A DNA stretch of 43,142 bases from Candidatus Omnitrophica bacterium CG1_02_40_15 (lineage in GTDB: Bacteria; Omnitrophota; Gorgyraeia; Gorgyraeales; Gorgyraeaceae), in assembly GCA_001871815.1 (NCBI GenBank), contig MNVP01000075.1:1-43142 (forward strand). Direction: 5' to 3'. The translations under genes and the position numbers were made by a program. This document shows, piece by piece, positions 1-7,185 of the stretch. The notes beneath the pieces were generated by a model. That model saw nothing but the letters and a program-made list of their open reading frames with translations, was not told the DNA's origin and made no database searches. Within the stretch, counting starts at the first letter, position 1. The number at the start of each line of letters is the position of its first letter.

Positions 1-1
1 A

Positions 2-841
2 CAAGGGATAGATTTAAAAGGCCTGGAGATAATAGACAATAAAAAATCAAAAGATTTAGATAAATACGTAGAGCTATATTGTGAAAAGCGTAAGCACAAA
101 AAAGTCAGCCATGAAGATGCATTAAAAATAATCACAGGAAATCCTGTTTTTTACGCCAGCCTTATGGTTAGCGCCGGAGATGCAGATGGATCTGTGGCTG
201 GCGCTTCTATAACTACCCGCGATGTTGCAAAGGCGGCTATCTATTGTATAGGCCCTGCAGAGAATATAAAAACAGTTTCTAGCTCAACGCTTTTAATACT
301 GGGTGATAAGGCTCTCGGGTCTAGCGGTATCTTTATATATGCTGATGCAGGCATCGTGCCTGATCCAACTGCAGACGAGCTGGTAGATATTACAATATCG
401 AGCGCAAGGATGGCAAAGATACTACTGGATGACCAGCCAAAGATTGCGATGTTAAGTTATTCAACTAAAGGCAGCGGCGGCTCTGGTAAAAGTATACAGA
501 AAGTCCAGGAAGCTACAAGGATTGTAAGAGAGAGAGAGCCAGACTTACTTATAGACGGAGAAATACAGGTCGATTGCGCAGTAGTGCCGGAAGTAGCTCA
601 GAGAAAAGACCCTGATTCCAGAATTAAAGGCAGAGCAAATATTTTTATATTCCCGAATTTAGATGCTGGGAATATTTCGTATAAATTAACTCAGCGCCTC
701 GCAAGAGCGCGCGCTATCGGGCCGCTTCTTCAAGGCCTTCAAAAACCAGCCAGCGACCTATCGCGCGGCTGTGATTTTCAGGATATTATAGATGCAGTTG
801 CGATAACAGCTGTCAGGGCACAGGGCGAGGACATTCAGTAG
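2..841 (+). CDS. pta: Phosphate acetyltransferase (phosphotransacetylase), C-terminal part; 5' end outside the window
   Basis: The frame is open from base 2, so the gene enters from the left edge and only about the last 279 residues are present. The enzyme interconverts acetyl-CoA and acetyl-phosphate in the cytoplasm. The phosphotransacetylase fold is clear from GDADGSVAGA, ILGDKALGSSGIFIYADAG, IVPDPTADELVDI, MLSYSTKGSGGS and the C-terminal IFPNLDAGNISYKL segment. The ATG at 164 is internal and not the start. The gene lies directly upstream of acetate kinase, its usual pathway partner (acetyl-CoA to acetate plus ATP). Its TAG stop (839-841) lies in the second frame of a palindromic repeat, so the repeat provides the end of the protein. 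Phosphate butyryltransferase is a related alternative, but the ackA neighbour favours pta. Confidence 0.93.
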   Translation, partial: QGIDLKGLEIIDNKKSKDLDKYVELYCEKRKHKKVSHEDALKIITGNPVFYASLMVSAGDADGSVAGASITTRDVAKAAIYCIGPAENIKTVSSSTLLILGDKALGSSGIFIYADAGIVPDPTADELVDITISSARMAKILLDDQPKIAMLSYSTKGSGGSGKSIQKVQEATRIVREREPDLLIDGEIQVDCAVVPEVAQRKDPDSRIKGRANIFIFPNLDAGNISYKLTQRLARARAIGPLLQGLQKPASDLSRGCDFQDIIDAVAITAVRAQGEDIQ

Positions 842-866
842 GGACAGAACATTGTTCTGTCCCTAC
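838..866. repeat. GTAGGG-type palindrome, copy 1 (pta stop / pta-ackA gap)
   Basis: Perfect hairpin: a 13 bp arm GTAGGGACAGAAC, a 3-base loop (att) and the exact complement. The pta stop codon TAG is bases 2-4 of the element. The same architecture recurs at 5011, 27661, 30871, 35497 and 36014. No T-run follows, so it is not a classical terminator. Confidence 0.93.
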
Positions 867-883
867 AATAACCGACATATCTA

Positions 884-1930
884 ATGTTAATCCTTGTTTT
901 AAATAGCGGAAGCTCTTCAATAAAATATAAGCTTTTTGATGTGCAGGAGAAATCTGAAAAGCTTTTAGATAAAGGCCTTGTGGAAAGGATAGGAGAAAAG
1001 ATCCCGGGCCATAAAGAGGCAATTAACTTTATATTAAATAAAATAGGGACTAAAATAGATGCTGTGGGCCACAGGGTTGTGCATGGAGGCGATAGATTTA
1101 GTAAATCTGTTCTGATAGAAGATAATGTTATAAAGGCAATAGAGGATTTTACTGAACTGGCGCCGCTGCATAATCCACCAAGCCTATTGACAATAAATGA
1201 ATCGAGAAAAATACTCTCAGGCATCCCTCATGTGGCTGTATTTGATACAGCTTTTTATTATAACATGCCTGAGTATGCGTATTTTTATGCGATTCCCTAT
1301 AAGTTTTATGAAAAGTATAAGATTCGTAAATATGGTTTTCATGGAACCAGCCATAGGTATGTATCTGAACAGGCAGGATGTCTTTTAAAGAAGCCTTTAA
1401 ATGAACTTAGGCTTATCACATGCCATCTTGGGAATGGGTGCAGCATAACTGCTGTAAAAAATGGCAAGGCAATTGATACAAGCATGGGTTTTACTCCTCT
1501 GGAAGGCCTTGTGATGGGTACGCGTTCAGGCGATCTGGACCCGGCGATCATACCTTACATAATGGAAAAAGAAAATATAGATGTAAATGCAGTTATGGAT
1601 ATTCTAAATAAAAAAAGCGGGCTTTTAGGTGTTTCCGGGTTAACTAATGACATGCGCGAACTGATGAAAGAAAAAAGCGCAAATAAAAAAGCAAAATTGG
1701 CGTTGGATATTTTTATTTACAGGATAAAAAAATATATAGGCGCTTATATGGGCGTAATGTCAGGATGCGATGCGGTGATTTTCACAGGGGGCATAGGAGA
1801 GAATAACCCTGCTCTTATTGAGGAAATCTGTAAAGGCGTTGTTTCAAAAAAGACGAAGATCCTGGTGATCCCTACGGACGAAGAATTAATGATTGCTCGC
1901 GACACCTATAAAATCGCGCATTTATTATGA
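884..1930 (+). CDS. ackA: Acetate kinase
   Basis: Makes ATP and acetate from acetyl-phosphate; cytoplasmic, of the ASKHA fold. Visible motifs are the N-terminal NSGSSSIKY, HRVVHGG, VFDTAFYYNMP, YGFHGTSHRYV, CHLGNGCSI, GTRSGDLDP and FTGGIGEN. At 348 residues it is clearly shorter than the usual ~400. The lost segments are between the N-terminal GLVERIG and HKEAI (the region usually holding a longer loop) and at the C-terminus. All catalytic motifs remain, so it is probably functional. The ATG at 884 begins the canonical MLILVLNSGSSS; no good ribosome binding site precedes it, because the gap is occupied by the palindrome. The stop overlaps the next ATG by four bases (ATGA), indicating translational coupling. 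Confidence 0.93.
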   Translation: MLILVLNSGSSSIKYKLFDVQEKSEKLLDKGLVERIGEKIPGHKEAINFILNKIGTKIDAVGHRVVHGGDRFSKSVLIEDNVIKAIEDFTELAPLHNPPSLLTINESRKILSGIPHVAVFDTAFYYNMPEYAYFYAIPYKFYEKYKIRKYGFHGTSHRYVSEQAGCLLKKPLNELRLITCHLGNGCSITAVKNGKAIDTSMGFTPLEGLVMGTRSGDLDPAIIPYIMEKENIDVNAVMDILNKKSGLLGVSGLTNDMRELMKEKSANKKAKLALDIFIYRIKKYIGAYMGVMSGCDAVIFTGGIGENNPALIEEICKGVVSKKTKILVIPTDEELMIARDTYKIAHLL

Positions 1931-2364
1931 AGATATATGTTGATAAGATACCAGAAGGCGGGCTAGAACTATCCGAAAAGATCCAACCGGAAGCGTTTTT
2001 AATAAACATGGAAGGTATAAGTTTTATTAAACCTATAAATGTAAAGGCGGATGTTTCAAAGATCGGCGCCGAGATTTTTGTGGATGTTGTGTTGGAAACG
2101 CATGTAGAATACACATGCGGGAGGTGCCTTAGCAAATTTGAAGATATTTTTAGAAAAAAGTTTAACATGGCACAGGAGGTCAGGCCTGCGGAAGTAGTGG
2201 AACTGGACGATGAAATAAGGCAGGAGATAATACTAGATTGTCCTGTGAAAATTATTTGTAAAGCTGAATGCAAAGGGCTTTGCCCTAATTGCGGGCAGAA
2301 TCTAAATACAGGAGAATGCGGTTGCGAACATAATGGGCCGATTGAGAATCGGCCTCTACATTAA
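1927..2364 (+). CDS. YceD/DUF177 family protein, upstream of rpmF
   Basis: A 145-residue member of the YceD (DUF177) family, which is nearly always encoded immediately before rpmF. Members have been linked to 23S rRNA/large ribosomal subunit accumulation, but the molecular role is uncertain. The sequence shows the family Cys pair TCGRCLSKFED near residues 57-66 and a second cluster, CKAECKGLCPNCGQNLNTG, near residues 115-135. Together with the final GCGCEH-like segment these look like a metal-binding knuckle. It starts inside the ackA stop (ATGA overlap) and is followed by a repeat and then rpmF, the normal family context. Confidence 0.88.
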   Translation: MKIYVDKIPEGGLELSEKIQPEAFLINMEGISFIKPINVKADVSKIGAEIFVDVVLETHVEYTCGRCLSKFEDIFRKKFNMAQEVRPAEVVELDDEIRQEIILDCPVKIICKAECKGLCPNCGQNLNTGECGCEHNGPIENRPLH

Positions 2365-2370
2365 ATTTAG

Positions 2371-2430
2371 CTTCGTCCCGCCCTTTTTGGACGGGTTACT
2401 AAGAAGACTCGCCAAAAGAGCGGGGCTTCG
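2371..2430. repeat. CCCGCCC-type inverted repeat (inverted, large-loop copy)
   Basis: The outer arms CTTCGTCCCGCCC and GAGCGGGGCTTCG are nearly complementary. In reverse orientation the ends match the first hairpin unit of the large element at 25054-25235. It fills the gap between the DUF177 gene and the rpmF ribosome binding site (gggaggt, 2439-2445). Confidence 0.75.
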
Positions 2431-2450
2431 CAAAAATTGGGAGGTTTTAA

Positions 2451-2651
2451 ATGGCTTTACCAAAAAGAAGGCATTCAAGTTCAAGGCAGGGTAAAAGAAG
2501 AGGTTCTCAGAAAGTTCATATGCAGAGCACGTCTATTTGCCCTAATTGCAAATCACCCAAACTGCCTCACCGCGTATGCAGCGTATGCGGCTATTACAAA
2601 GGCAGGCAGGTGATACAGATTAAAGAGAAGAAAAAAGAAGAGAAAAAGTAG
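2451..2651 (+). CDS. rpmF: 50S ribosomal protein L32 (bL32), zinc-binding form
   Basis: A 66-residue structural protein of the large ribosomal subunit. It begins MALPKRRHSSSRQGKRR, typical of bL32, and carries the C+ zinc-binding motif CPNC...CSVC (CxxC-x9-CxxC) followed by GYYKGRQV and a Lys/Glu-rich tail. A strong ribosome binding site (gggaggt) lies 5 bases before the ATG. It sits between its usual partners, the DUF177 gene and plsX. Confidence 0.97.
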   Translation: MALPKRRHSSSRQGKRRGSQKVHMQSTSICPNCKSPKLPHRVCSVCGYYKGRQVIQIKEKKKEEKK

Positions 2652-2687
2652 TTAAAAGTTTAAGGTTTTAAGTTAAAGGTTAAAGAG

Positions 2688-3689
2688 ATGATCAAAATAG
2701 CGCTAGACGCCATGGGTTCTGACAATGCCCCGTTTTCAGACGTAGAGGGAGCTGTTTTAGCAGCTCGTGAATTTAGTTACGAGATTACATTGGTGGGAAA
2801 TCAGGATTTAATAAAAAAAGAGCTCGAAAAATACAAACCTATCCCTTCCAATATATCAATACATCATGCCTCTGAAGTCATTGGGATGCATGAGCAGCCT
2901 GTTTTAAGCGTAAGAAGAAAAAAAGATTCGTCTATAGTCAGCCTGTCTAATCTTGCAAAAGAGAAAAAGGCAGATGCTATAGTAAGCGCTGGTAACACCG
3001 GCGCAATGGTATGCGCTGCAACGCTTAAATGCAAGCTTCTCAGCGGGATAGAAAGAGCTGGGATAGGCATTATTATGCCTACTCTTAAAGGGCCTATGGT
3101 AATGATAGACGGAGGCGCAAATATAGACGCTAAACCATCTCATCTTTTACAGTATGGTATCATGGCAAGCGCTTATTCAGAGTATATATTTAATAAAAAA
3201 TCTCCAAAAGTCGGGCTTTTAAATGTAGGCGAAGAAGAATCAAAAGGCACAGGTTTTTTAAAAGAGGCTTACAGCCTTCTTGAGTCTTCAGGGCTTAATT
3301 TTATAGGTAATGTAGAAGGAAGAGATTTTTTTGTTGGCGATTGCGATGTAATAGTCTGTGATGGGCTTGTGGGCAATGTAGCTTTAAAGGTTACTGAAGC
3401 AGTTGTTTATGCGTTTGAAGAAATGCTTAAGAAAGAATTAAAGAGCAGATTCTTATCTTTAGTAGGGTCTATGCTGGCTAAGAATGCTTTTATATCAATG
3501 AAGAAAAAAATGGATTATGCTGAGTATGGCGGGGCTCCGCTTCTCGGGGTTAATGGCGTTTGTATAATAGGGCATGGTTCATCAAATCCCAAGGCAATAA
3601 AAAACGCTATTCGAGTTGCAGGAGAAGAGGTAGTTAAAAACATAAACCAGCATATTATAGAAACAATTGCTATTAGGAGGGAGCGATGA
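2688..3689 (+). CDS. plsX: Phosphate acyltransferase PlsX
   Basis: Converts acyl-ACP to acyl-phosphate, the donor for glycerol-3-phosphate acylation; a peripheral membrane enzyme starting phospholipid synthesis. The 333 residues match the family length. Motifs are IALDAMGSDNAP at the N-terminus, the HASEVIGMHEQP segment with VRRKKDSS, VSAGNTGAMV, DGGANIDAKP, LLNVGEEESKG and the C-terminal YGGAPLLGVNG...IGHGSS. It is preceded by an AT-rich repeat (about 2652-2685, of the AAGTTTTAAG type) that leaves only a weak ribosome binding site. The TGA stop overlaps the fabH start, so plsX and fabH are probably translated as a coupled pair. Confidence 0.97.
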   Translation: MIKIALDAMGSDNAPFSDVEGAVLAAREFSYEITLVGNQDLIKKELEKYKPIPSNISIHHASEVIGMHEQPVLSVRRKKDSSIVSLSNLAKEKKADAIVSAGNTGAMVCAATLKCKLLSGIERAGIGIIMPTLKGPMVMIDGGANIDAKPSHLLQYGIMASAYSEYIFNKKSPKVGLLNVGEEESKGTGFLKEAYSLLESSGLNFIGNVEGRDFFVGDCDVIVCDGLVGNVALKVTEAVVYAFEEMLKKELKSRFLSLVGSMLAKNAFISMKKKMDYAEYGGAPLLGVNGVCIIGHGSSNPKAIKNAIRVAGEEVVKNINQHIIETIAIRRER

Positions 3690-4666
3690 TGGAACAGGCT
3701 GGCATACTTGGATTAGGTTGTTATCTACCAGTCATGAAGCTGACAAATAAAGACATGGAGAAGATGGTCGATACATCAGATGAATGGATAATGACAAGGA
3801 CTGGGATCAAGGAAAGAAGGATTGCTCCAAAGGAATTTGCTGCGAGCGACCTTGGAGTGGAGGCTGCCAGAGCTGCCATTAAAGACTCAGGGTTAAAGCC
3901 TGAAGATATAGATTTGATTATTGTTGCTACAGTAACGGGCGATATGGCATTTCCATCTACCTCATGTATTATACAGGATAAGATAGGCGCTCGTAACTCA
4001 GCCGCATTTGATATAAATGCGGCGTGTTCAGGTTTTATATTCGGTATAATTACTGCGAAACAATTTGTTGATTCAGGGTTTTATAAAAATGTGCTGGTTA
4101 TAGGCGCAGAAAAGATGACCAATCTTGTTGACTGGCAAGATCGGTCTACGTGCGTATTGTTCGGAGACGGAGCAGGCGCATGCGTTGTAGGAAAGAGTAA
4201 AGATAGGCGGATTATCTCTTATTTTATAGGCTGCGATGGTTCAGGCAGTAATCTTTTAAGGCTTCCAGCAGGGGGCTCCAGGATTCCTACAACAGAAGAG
4301 ACTGTTAAGGCTAAGCTTCATTTTTTAAAAATGGAAGGCAACGAGGTATTTAAAATCGCGGTAAAGGTAATGGCAGATGCTGCGAATAAGGCAATTACAA
4401 AAGCAGGGCTTTTATGTAGCGACATAGATTTATTGATACCGCATCAGGCAAATATAAGGATATTAATGGCTGTTGCAAAAAAGATGGGCTTGCCGGAAGA
4501 AAAGATTTTTCTTAATATAGAAAAATACGGCAATATGTCATCGGCTTCAACAGCTGTTGCGCTGGCAGAGGCAGATAAAGAACATAAGATTAAAAAAGGC
4601 GATAATGTCGCGCTTGTTGCGTTTGGAGCAGGATTGACTTACGGGGCTGTTGTGATTAAGTGGTAA
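3686..4666 (+). CDS. fabH: Beta-ketoacyl-ACP synthase III
   Basis: Condenses acetyl-CoA with malonyl-ACP to start type II fatty-acid synthesis. The 326 residues have the usual length. The catalytic triad is visible: Cys114 in INAACSGF, His253 in IPHQANIRI and Asn283 in YGNMSSAS. Other family marks are TSDEWIMTRTGIKERR and FGDGAGA. The ATGATG overlaps the plsX stop; either ATG (3686 or 3689) could be used. It is followed by an inverted repeat and fabD. Confidence 0.97.
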   Translation: MMEQAGILGLGCYLPVMKLTNKDMEKMVDTSDEWIMTRTGIKERRIAPKEFAASDLGVEAARAAIKDSGLKPEDIDLIIVATVTGDMAFPSTSCIIQDKIGARNSAAFDINAACSGFIFGIITAKQFVDSGFYKNVLVIGAEKMTNLVDWQDRSTCVLFGDGAGACVVGKSKDRRIISYFIGCDGSGSNLLRLPAGGSRIPTTEETVKAKLHFLKMEGNEVFKIAVKVMADAANKAITKAGLLCSDIDLLIPHQANIRILMAVAKKMGLPEEKIFLNIEKYGNMSSASTAVALAEADKEHKIKKGDNVALVAFGAGLTYGAVVIKW

Positions 4667-4673
4667 AGGATGG

Positions 4674-4760
4674 TTCTCGACTGGGCGTGCATGCATAGCC
4701 AGTATGTCCACTCGAACAATATTTATATTCTTCGAGCGAGGCCGAAGGCCGAGTCGAGAA
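4674..4760. repeat. TTCTCGACT-type inverted-repeat element, copy A (87 bp)
   Basis: The termini TTCTCGACT and AGTCGAGAA are exact complements. An inner pair, CTCGAACAATAT / ATATTCTTCGAG, forms a second hairpin. It lies between fabH and fabD. The 3' end leads straight into GGAAATAATT-ATG, so the end of the element adjoins the fabD ribosome binding site. Related copies are at 5724, 14589, 20417, 27368 and 36548. Confidence 0.9.
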
Positions 4761-4770
4761 GGAAATAATT

Positions 4771-5715
4771 ATGAATAAAATATGTTTTATTTTTCCATGC
4801 CAGGGATCGCAGTATGTGGGAATGGGGAAAAAGCTGTATGATAATTCTCCGGAAGCAAAAACTATATTTGACCAAGTAGAAAAAAATTTACCGGGATTAG
4901 ATCTAAAGAAACTTTGTTTTGAAGGCCCGATAGAAAAATTGACACAGACGGCAAACAGCCAAGTCGCGATACTTGTTACGAGCATCGCAGCTTTGCGGAT
5001 ATTAGAGACTGTAGGGACAGCACAATGGGCTGTCCCTACAGTGAAGGCGGGGCTAGTATGCTGCGCAGGGTTGAGTCTTGGGGAATATAGTGCGCTGGTT
5101 GCAAGCGGCGCATTGGAATTTTTAGACGCTGTAAGATTAGTTAGGCGAAGAGGGGAATTAATGGAACAAGCGGCTTTGAATAATCCAGGAACTATGGCGT
5201 CTATACTTGGGATTTCCGCAGAAGATCTGAAAGAAATTTGTAAAGAGACAGGGGCCGAAATAGCAAATCTAAATTGTCCGGGACAAATAGTTATATCAGG
5301 TAAAATTGAATCTGTCCAAAAAGCCATGGCCCTAGCTGAGCAAAAAGGCGCTAAAAAGGCAATTATATTAAATGTAAGCGGGCCTTTTCATTCATCATTT
5401 ATGAAAGAAGCTGCAAAGGAGTTTAAAAAAGAGCTTGGTAAAACAAAATTTTCCAGCCCCATGGTACCTATTGTAAGTAACGTTACAGCTGATTACGAAA
5501 AAACAGTTGATGAGATAAAAGAAAATCTTGTAAAACAATTATACAGCCCTGTGAGATGGGAAGAGTCTATACTAAAAATCAGCCAGGAAGGCTGCGATAC
5601 GTTTTTTGAGATAGGGCCCGGAAAGGTGCTTAAAGGATTATTGCGCAGGATAAATCCGGAATTAAAGGTTTATAATATAGAAACTGTGGAGGATATAAAT
5701 AATCTAACTTTGTAA
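4771..5715 (+). CDS. fabD: Malonyl-CoA:ACP transacylase
   Basis: Transfers malonate from CoA to acyl carrier protein. The 314 residues start with MNKICFIFPCQGSQYVGMG. The nucleophile is Ser102 in GLSLGEYSAL; the usual His before it (GHSLG) is Leu here. His207 lies in GPFHSSF, and the C-terminal FEIGPGKVLKGLLRRI is conserved. Residues 81-90 (VGTAQWAVPT) are encoded by a palindromic repeat element sitting between the helix ending ALRILE and the strand leading to the active-site Ser. In E. coli FabD this is a short loop. The ribosome binding site (aagga) abuts the preceding repeat. Neighbours are fabH and fabG. Confidence 0.96.
   Translation: MNKICFIFPCQGSQYVGMGKKLYDNSPEAKTIFDQVEKNLPGLDLKKLCFEGPIEKLTQTANSQVAILVTSIAALRILETVGTAQWAVPTVKAGLVCCAGLSLGEYSALVASGALEFLDAVRLVRRRGELMEQAALNNPGTMASILGISAEDLKEICKETGAEIANLNCPGQIVISGKIESVQKAMALAEQKGAKKAIILNVSGPFHSSFMKEAAKEFKKELGKTKFSSPMVPIVSNVTADYEKTVDEIKENLVKQLYSPVRWEESILKISQEGCDTFFEIGPGKVLKGLLRRINPELKVYNIETVEDINNLTL
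5011..5039. repeat. GTAGGG-type palindrome, copy 2, in frame inside fabD
   Basis: Arms GTAGGGACAGC / GCTGTCCCTAC are complementary, with a central part holding one mismatch. It begins exactly on a codon boundary (codon 81 of fabD) and, with the next base, occupies ten codons read as VGTAQWAVPT. It is nearly identical to copy 4 in smc. Confidence 0.95.
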
Positions 5716-5723
5716 AAGAATAG

Positions 5724-5833
5724 TTCTCGACTGGGCGCGTATGTATAGCCATAATGTCCGCTCGAACAATATTAGAAGCATCCAATATTCTTCGAGTGAT
5801 AATGATAACATATCATGAAAGCAAAGTCGAGAA
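5724..5833. repeat. TTCTCGACT-type inverted-repeat element, copy B (110 bp, full length)
   Basis: The ends TTCTCGACT / AGTCGAGAA enclose an inner hairpin, CGCTCGAACAATATT / CCAATATTCTTCGAG. It is the same length as copy E (27368-27477) and alike along most of its length, including the unpaired stretch ATATCATGAAAGCA. It lies between fabD and the fabG ribosome binding site. Confidence 0.93.
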
Positions 5834-5854
5834 GAACTGTAAAGGGGAAATATT

Positions 5855-6604
5855 ATGTGCGAATTAGTTTTAGAAGGCAAACTGGCTATTATAACAGGAG
5901 GGGCGAGAGGTATTGGCAAGGAGATAGCAATGCTCTTTGCAAAAGAAGGAGCTAATATTGCCATATGCGATGTAAATCTGGAAGAGGCTGAAAAAACAGC
6001 AAAAGAAATCCAGGATTTAGGCCGCGAAAGCCTTGCTTTTAAGGTTGACGTTACTGAACAAAGCCAAATACAGGGCATGGTGGATAAAATTCTTGACAAA
6101 TTCAATAAAATAGATATACTTATTAACAACGCTGGCATAACAAAAGACAATCTTCTTTTAAGGATGTCAGAAGAAGAGTGGGATAAGGTAATAGCGGTAA
6201 ACCTTAAAGGCACTTTTCTATGCACAAAGATAGTTTCAAAGGTTATGCTCAAGCAGCGTTTTGGCAAGATAGTTAATCTTGCGTCGATCATTGGGATAAT
6301 GGGCAATGCAGGCCAGGCAAATTACGCAGCTTCAAAGGCAGGCATAATAGGGCTTACAAAAAGCGTGGCAAAAGAGCTGGCTTCGCGTAATATATGCGTG
6401 AATGCAATAGCCCCTGGATTTATAAAGACAGATATGACAGCCAGATTGCCTGAGGAAGTTCAGAAAAAAATGCTTTCTGTGATACCTCTGGCAAGGTTTG
6501 GCGAAGCAAAGGATGTGGCGGATTTAGCTCTATTTCTTTCGAGCGGAAGCTCTTCATATATAACAGGCCAGGTGATACAGGTAGACGGTGGAATGGTGAT
6601 GTAA
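5855..6604 (+). CDS. fabG: 3-oxoacyl-ACP reductase
   Basis: NADPH-dependent reduction of beta-ketoacyl-ACP; a short-chain dehydrogenase of the usual length (249 residues). The Rossmann motif TGGARGIG is at 14-21, NNAG at 91-94, and the catalytic Ser144, Tyr157 and Lys161 lie in NLASIIG and YAASK. The C-terminal TGQVIQVDGGMVM is typical of FabG. A good ribosome binding site (aggggaa) precedes the ATG. The gene lies between fabD and acpP, as expected in a fab cluster. Confidence 0.96.
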   Translation: MCELVLEGKLAIITGGARGIGKEIAMLFAKEGANIAICDVNLEEAEKTAKEIQDLGRESLAFKVDVTEQSQIQGMVDKILDKFNKIDILINNAGITKDNLLLRMSEEEWDKVIAVNLKGTFLCTKIVSKVMLKQRFGKIVNLASIIGIMGNAGQANYAASKAGIIGLTKSVAKELASRNICVNAIAPGFIKTDMTARLPEEVQKKMLSVIPLARFGEAKDVADLALFLSSGSSSYITGQVIQVDGGMVM

Positions 6605-6612
6605 AAATAAAA

Positions 6613-6683
6613 AGTTAGTTAAAAGTGAAAGGTGAAAAGTTAAAGATTTTTACCTTATACTTTAAACTTTACACCTTTAACCA
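6613..6683. repeat. AT-rich AGTTAAAAGT-type imperfect inverted repeat
   Basis: GTTAAAAGTGAAAGGTGAAA and, reversed, GTTAAAGGTGTAAAGTTTAA form a long imperfect hairpin between fabG and acpP. It is a relative of the AT-rich repeats at about 2652, 15887, 28697 and 29080. It ends just before the AAGGAGG ribosome binding site of acpP. Confidence 0.7.
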
Positions 6684-6709
6684 ACATTTATACCAAGGAG
6701 GAATTAGAC

Positions 6710-6949
6710 ATGGCAGTTGCTGAGAAAGTGAAATCAATAATAGCAGAACAGCTTGGCGTGAAGCAGGAAGAGGTGACTCCGGAAGCGTCTTTTATAGACG
6801 ATCTTGGCGCAGATTCTCTTGATACGGTAGAGCTTGTAATGGCGCTTGAAGAAGAATTTGCTATAGAGATTCCTGATGAAGATGCTGAAAAGATCACTAC
6901 TGTAGGCGACGCTATTAAGTATATAGAAGAAAAGGGCACAAAAAAGTAA
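6710..6949 (+). CDS. acpP: Acyl carrier protein
   Basis: A 79-residue acidic carrier of fatty-acyl intermediates. Ser36 in GADSLDTVEL is the phosphopantetheine attachment site; helix II and the IPDEDAEKITTVGDAIKYI segment are canonical. It has the strongest ribosome binding site in the cluster (AAGGAGG, 7 bases before the ATG), in keeping with the high demand for ACP. It is followed by a likely terminator at 6966-7019. Confidence 0.98.
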   Translation: MAVAEKVKSIIAEQLGVKQEEVTPEASFIDDLGADSLDTVELVMALEEEFAIEIPDEDAEKITTVGDAIKYIEEKGTKK

Positions 6950-6965
6950 TATTTTGGATACATAG

Positions 6966-7019
6966 GGGTTAGGAGGGCTATTAAATTTATTTTTATATCT
7001 CTTCTGACCCTTTATTTTT
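6966..7019 (+). terminator. Possible intrinsic terminator after acpP
   Basis: GGGTTAGGAG (6966-6975) can pair with CTCTTCTGACCC (6999-7010), with two G-T wobbles. The T-rich tract TTTATTTTTA follows. It is placed 16 bases after the acpP stop. The loop is long (about 23 bases), so this is a moderate call; it could also be a processing or partial-attenuation site before fabF. Confidence 0.5.
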
Positions 7020-7024
7020 AATGA

Positions 7025-7175
7025 GCCCCTACCGTTTTGATTCGCTTTGCGAATGCAAAACGAATCAGTAGGGGCGAATTAATCCCGCCCTTTTAGCAAT
7101 TTTTCTCAGCTTGTTATTCAAAAGGGCGGGATAACTTCGGCCAAATAAGTTACGTCGTTTCACTCCGTAACTTAT
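7025..7175. repeat. Composite palindromic element (51 bp GCCCCTAC hairpin plus CCCGCCC hairpin plus ATAAGTTACG hairpin)
   Basis: Three hairpins stand in a row. 7025-7075 has arms GCCCCTAC / GTAGGGGC with a paired interior. 7084-7130 has CCCGCCCTTTT / AAAAGGGCGGG, and its loop is shared with the copy at 25137. 7145-7175 has ATAAGTTACG / CGTAACTTAT. The first unit is the reverse complement of 18257-18307, apart from one compensated base pair. The array fills the acpP-fabF gap and ends a few bases before the fabF start, leaving no recognisable ribosome binding site. Confidence 0.9.
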
Positions 7176-7185
7176 GGCCTCACTT

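Noticed and set aside
838..866. GTAGGG palindrome as a Rho-independent terminator
   Set aside because: No T-run follows; it lies within an operon and identical structures occur inside coding genes.
4656..5327. Minus-strand frame of 223 codons opposite fabD
   Set aside because: Antisense shadow; the fabD motifs on the + strand are unambiguous.
5704..6306. Minus-strand frame of 200 codons opposite fabG
   Set aside because: Antisense shadow without recognisable domain or ribosome binding site.
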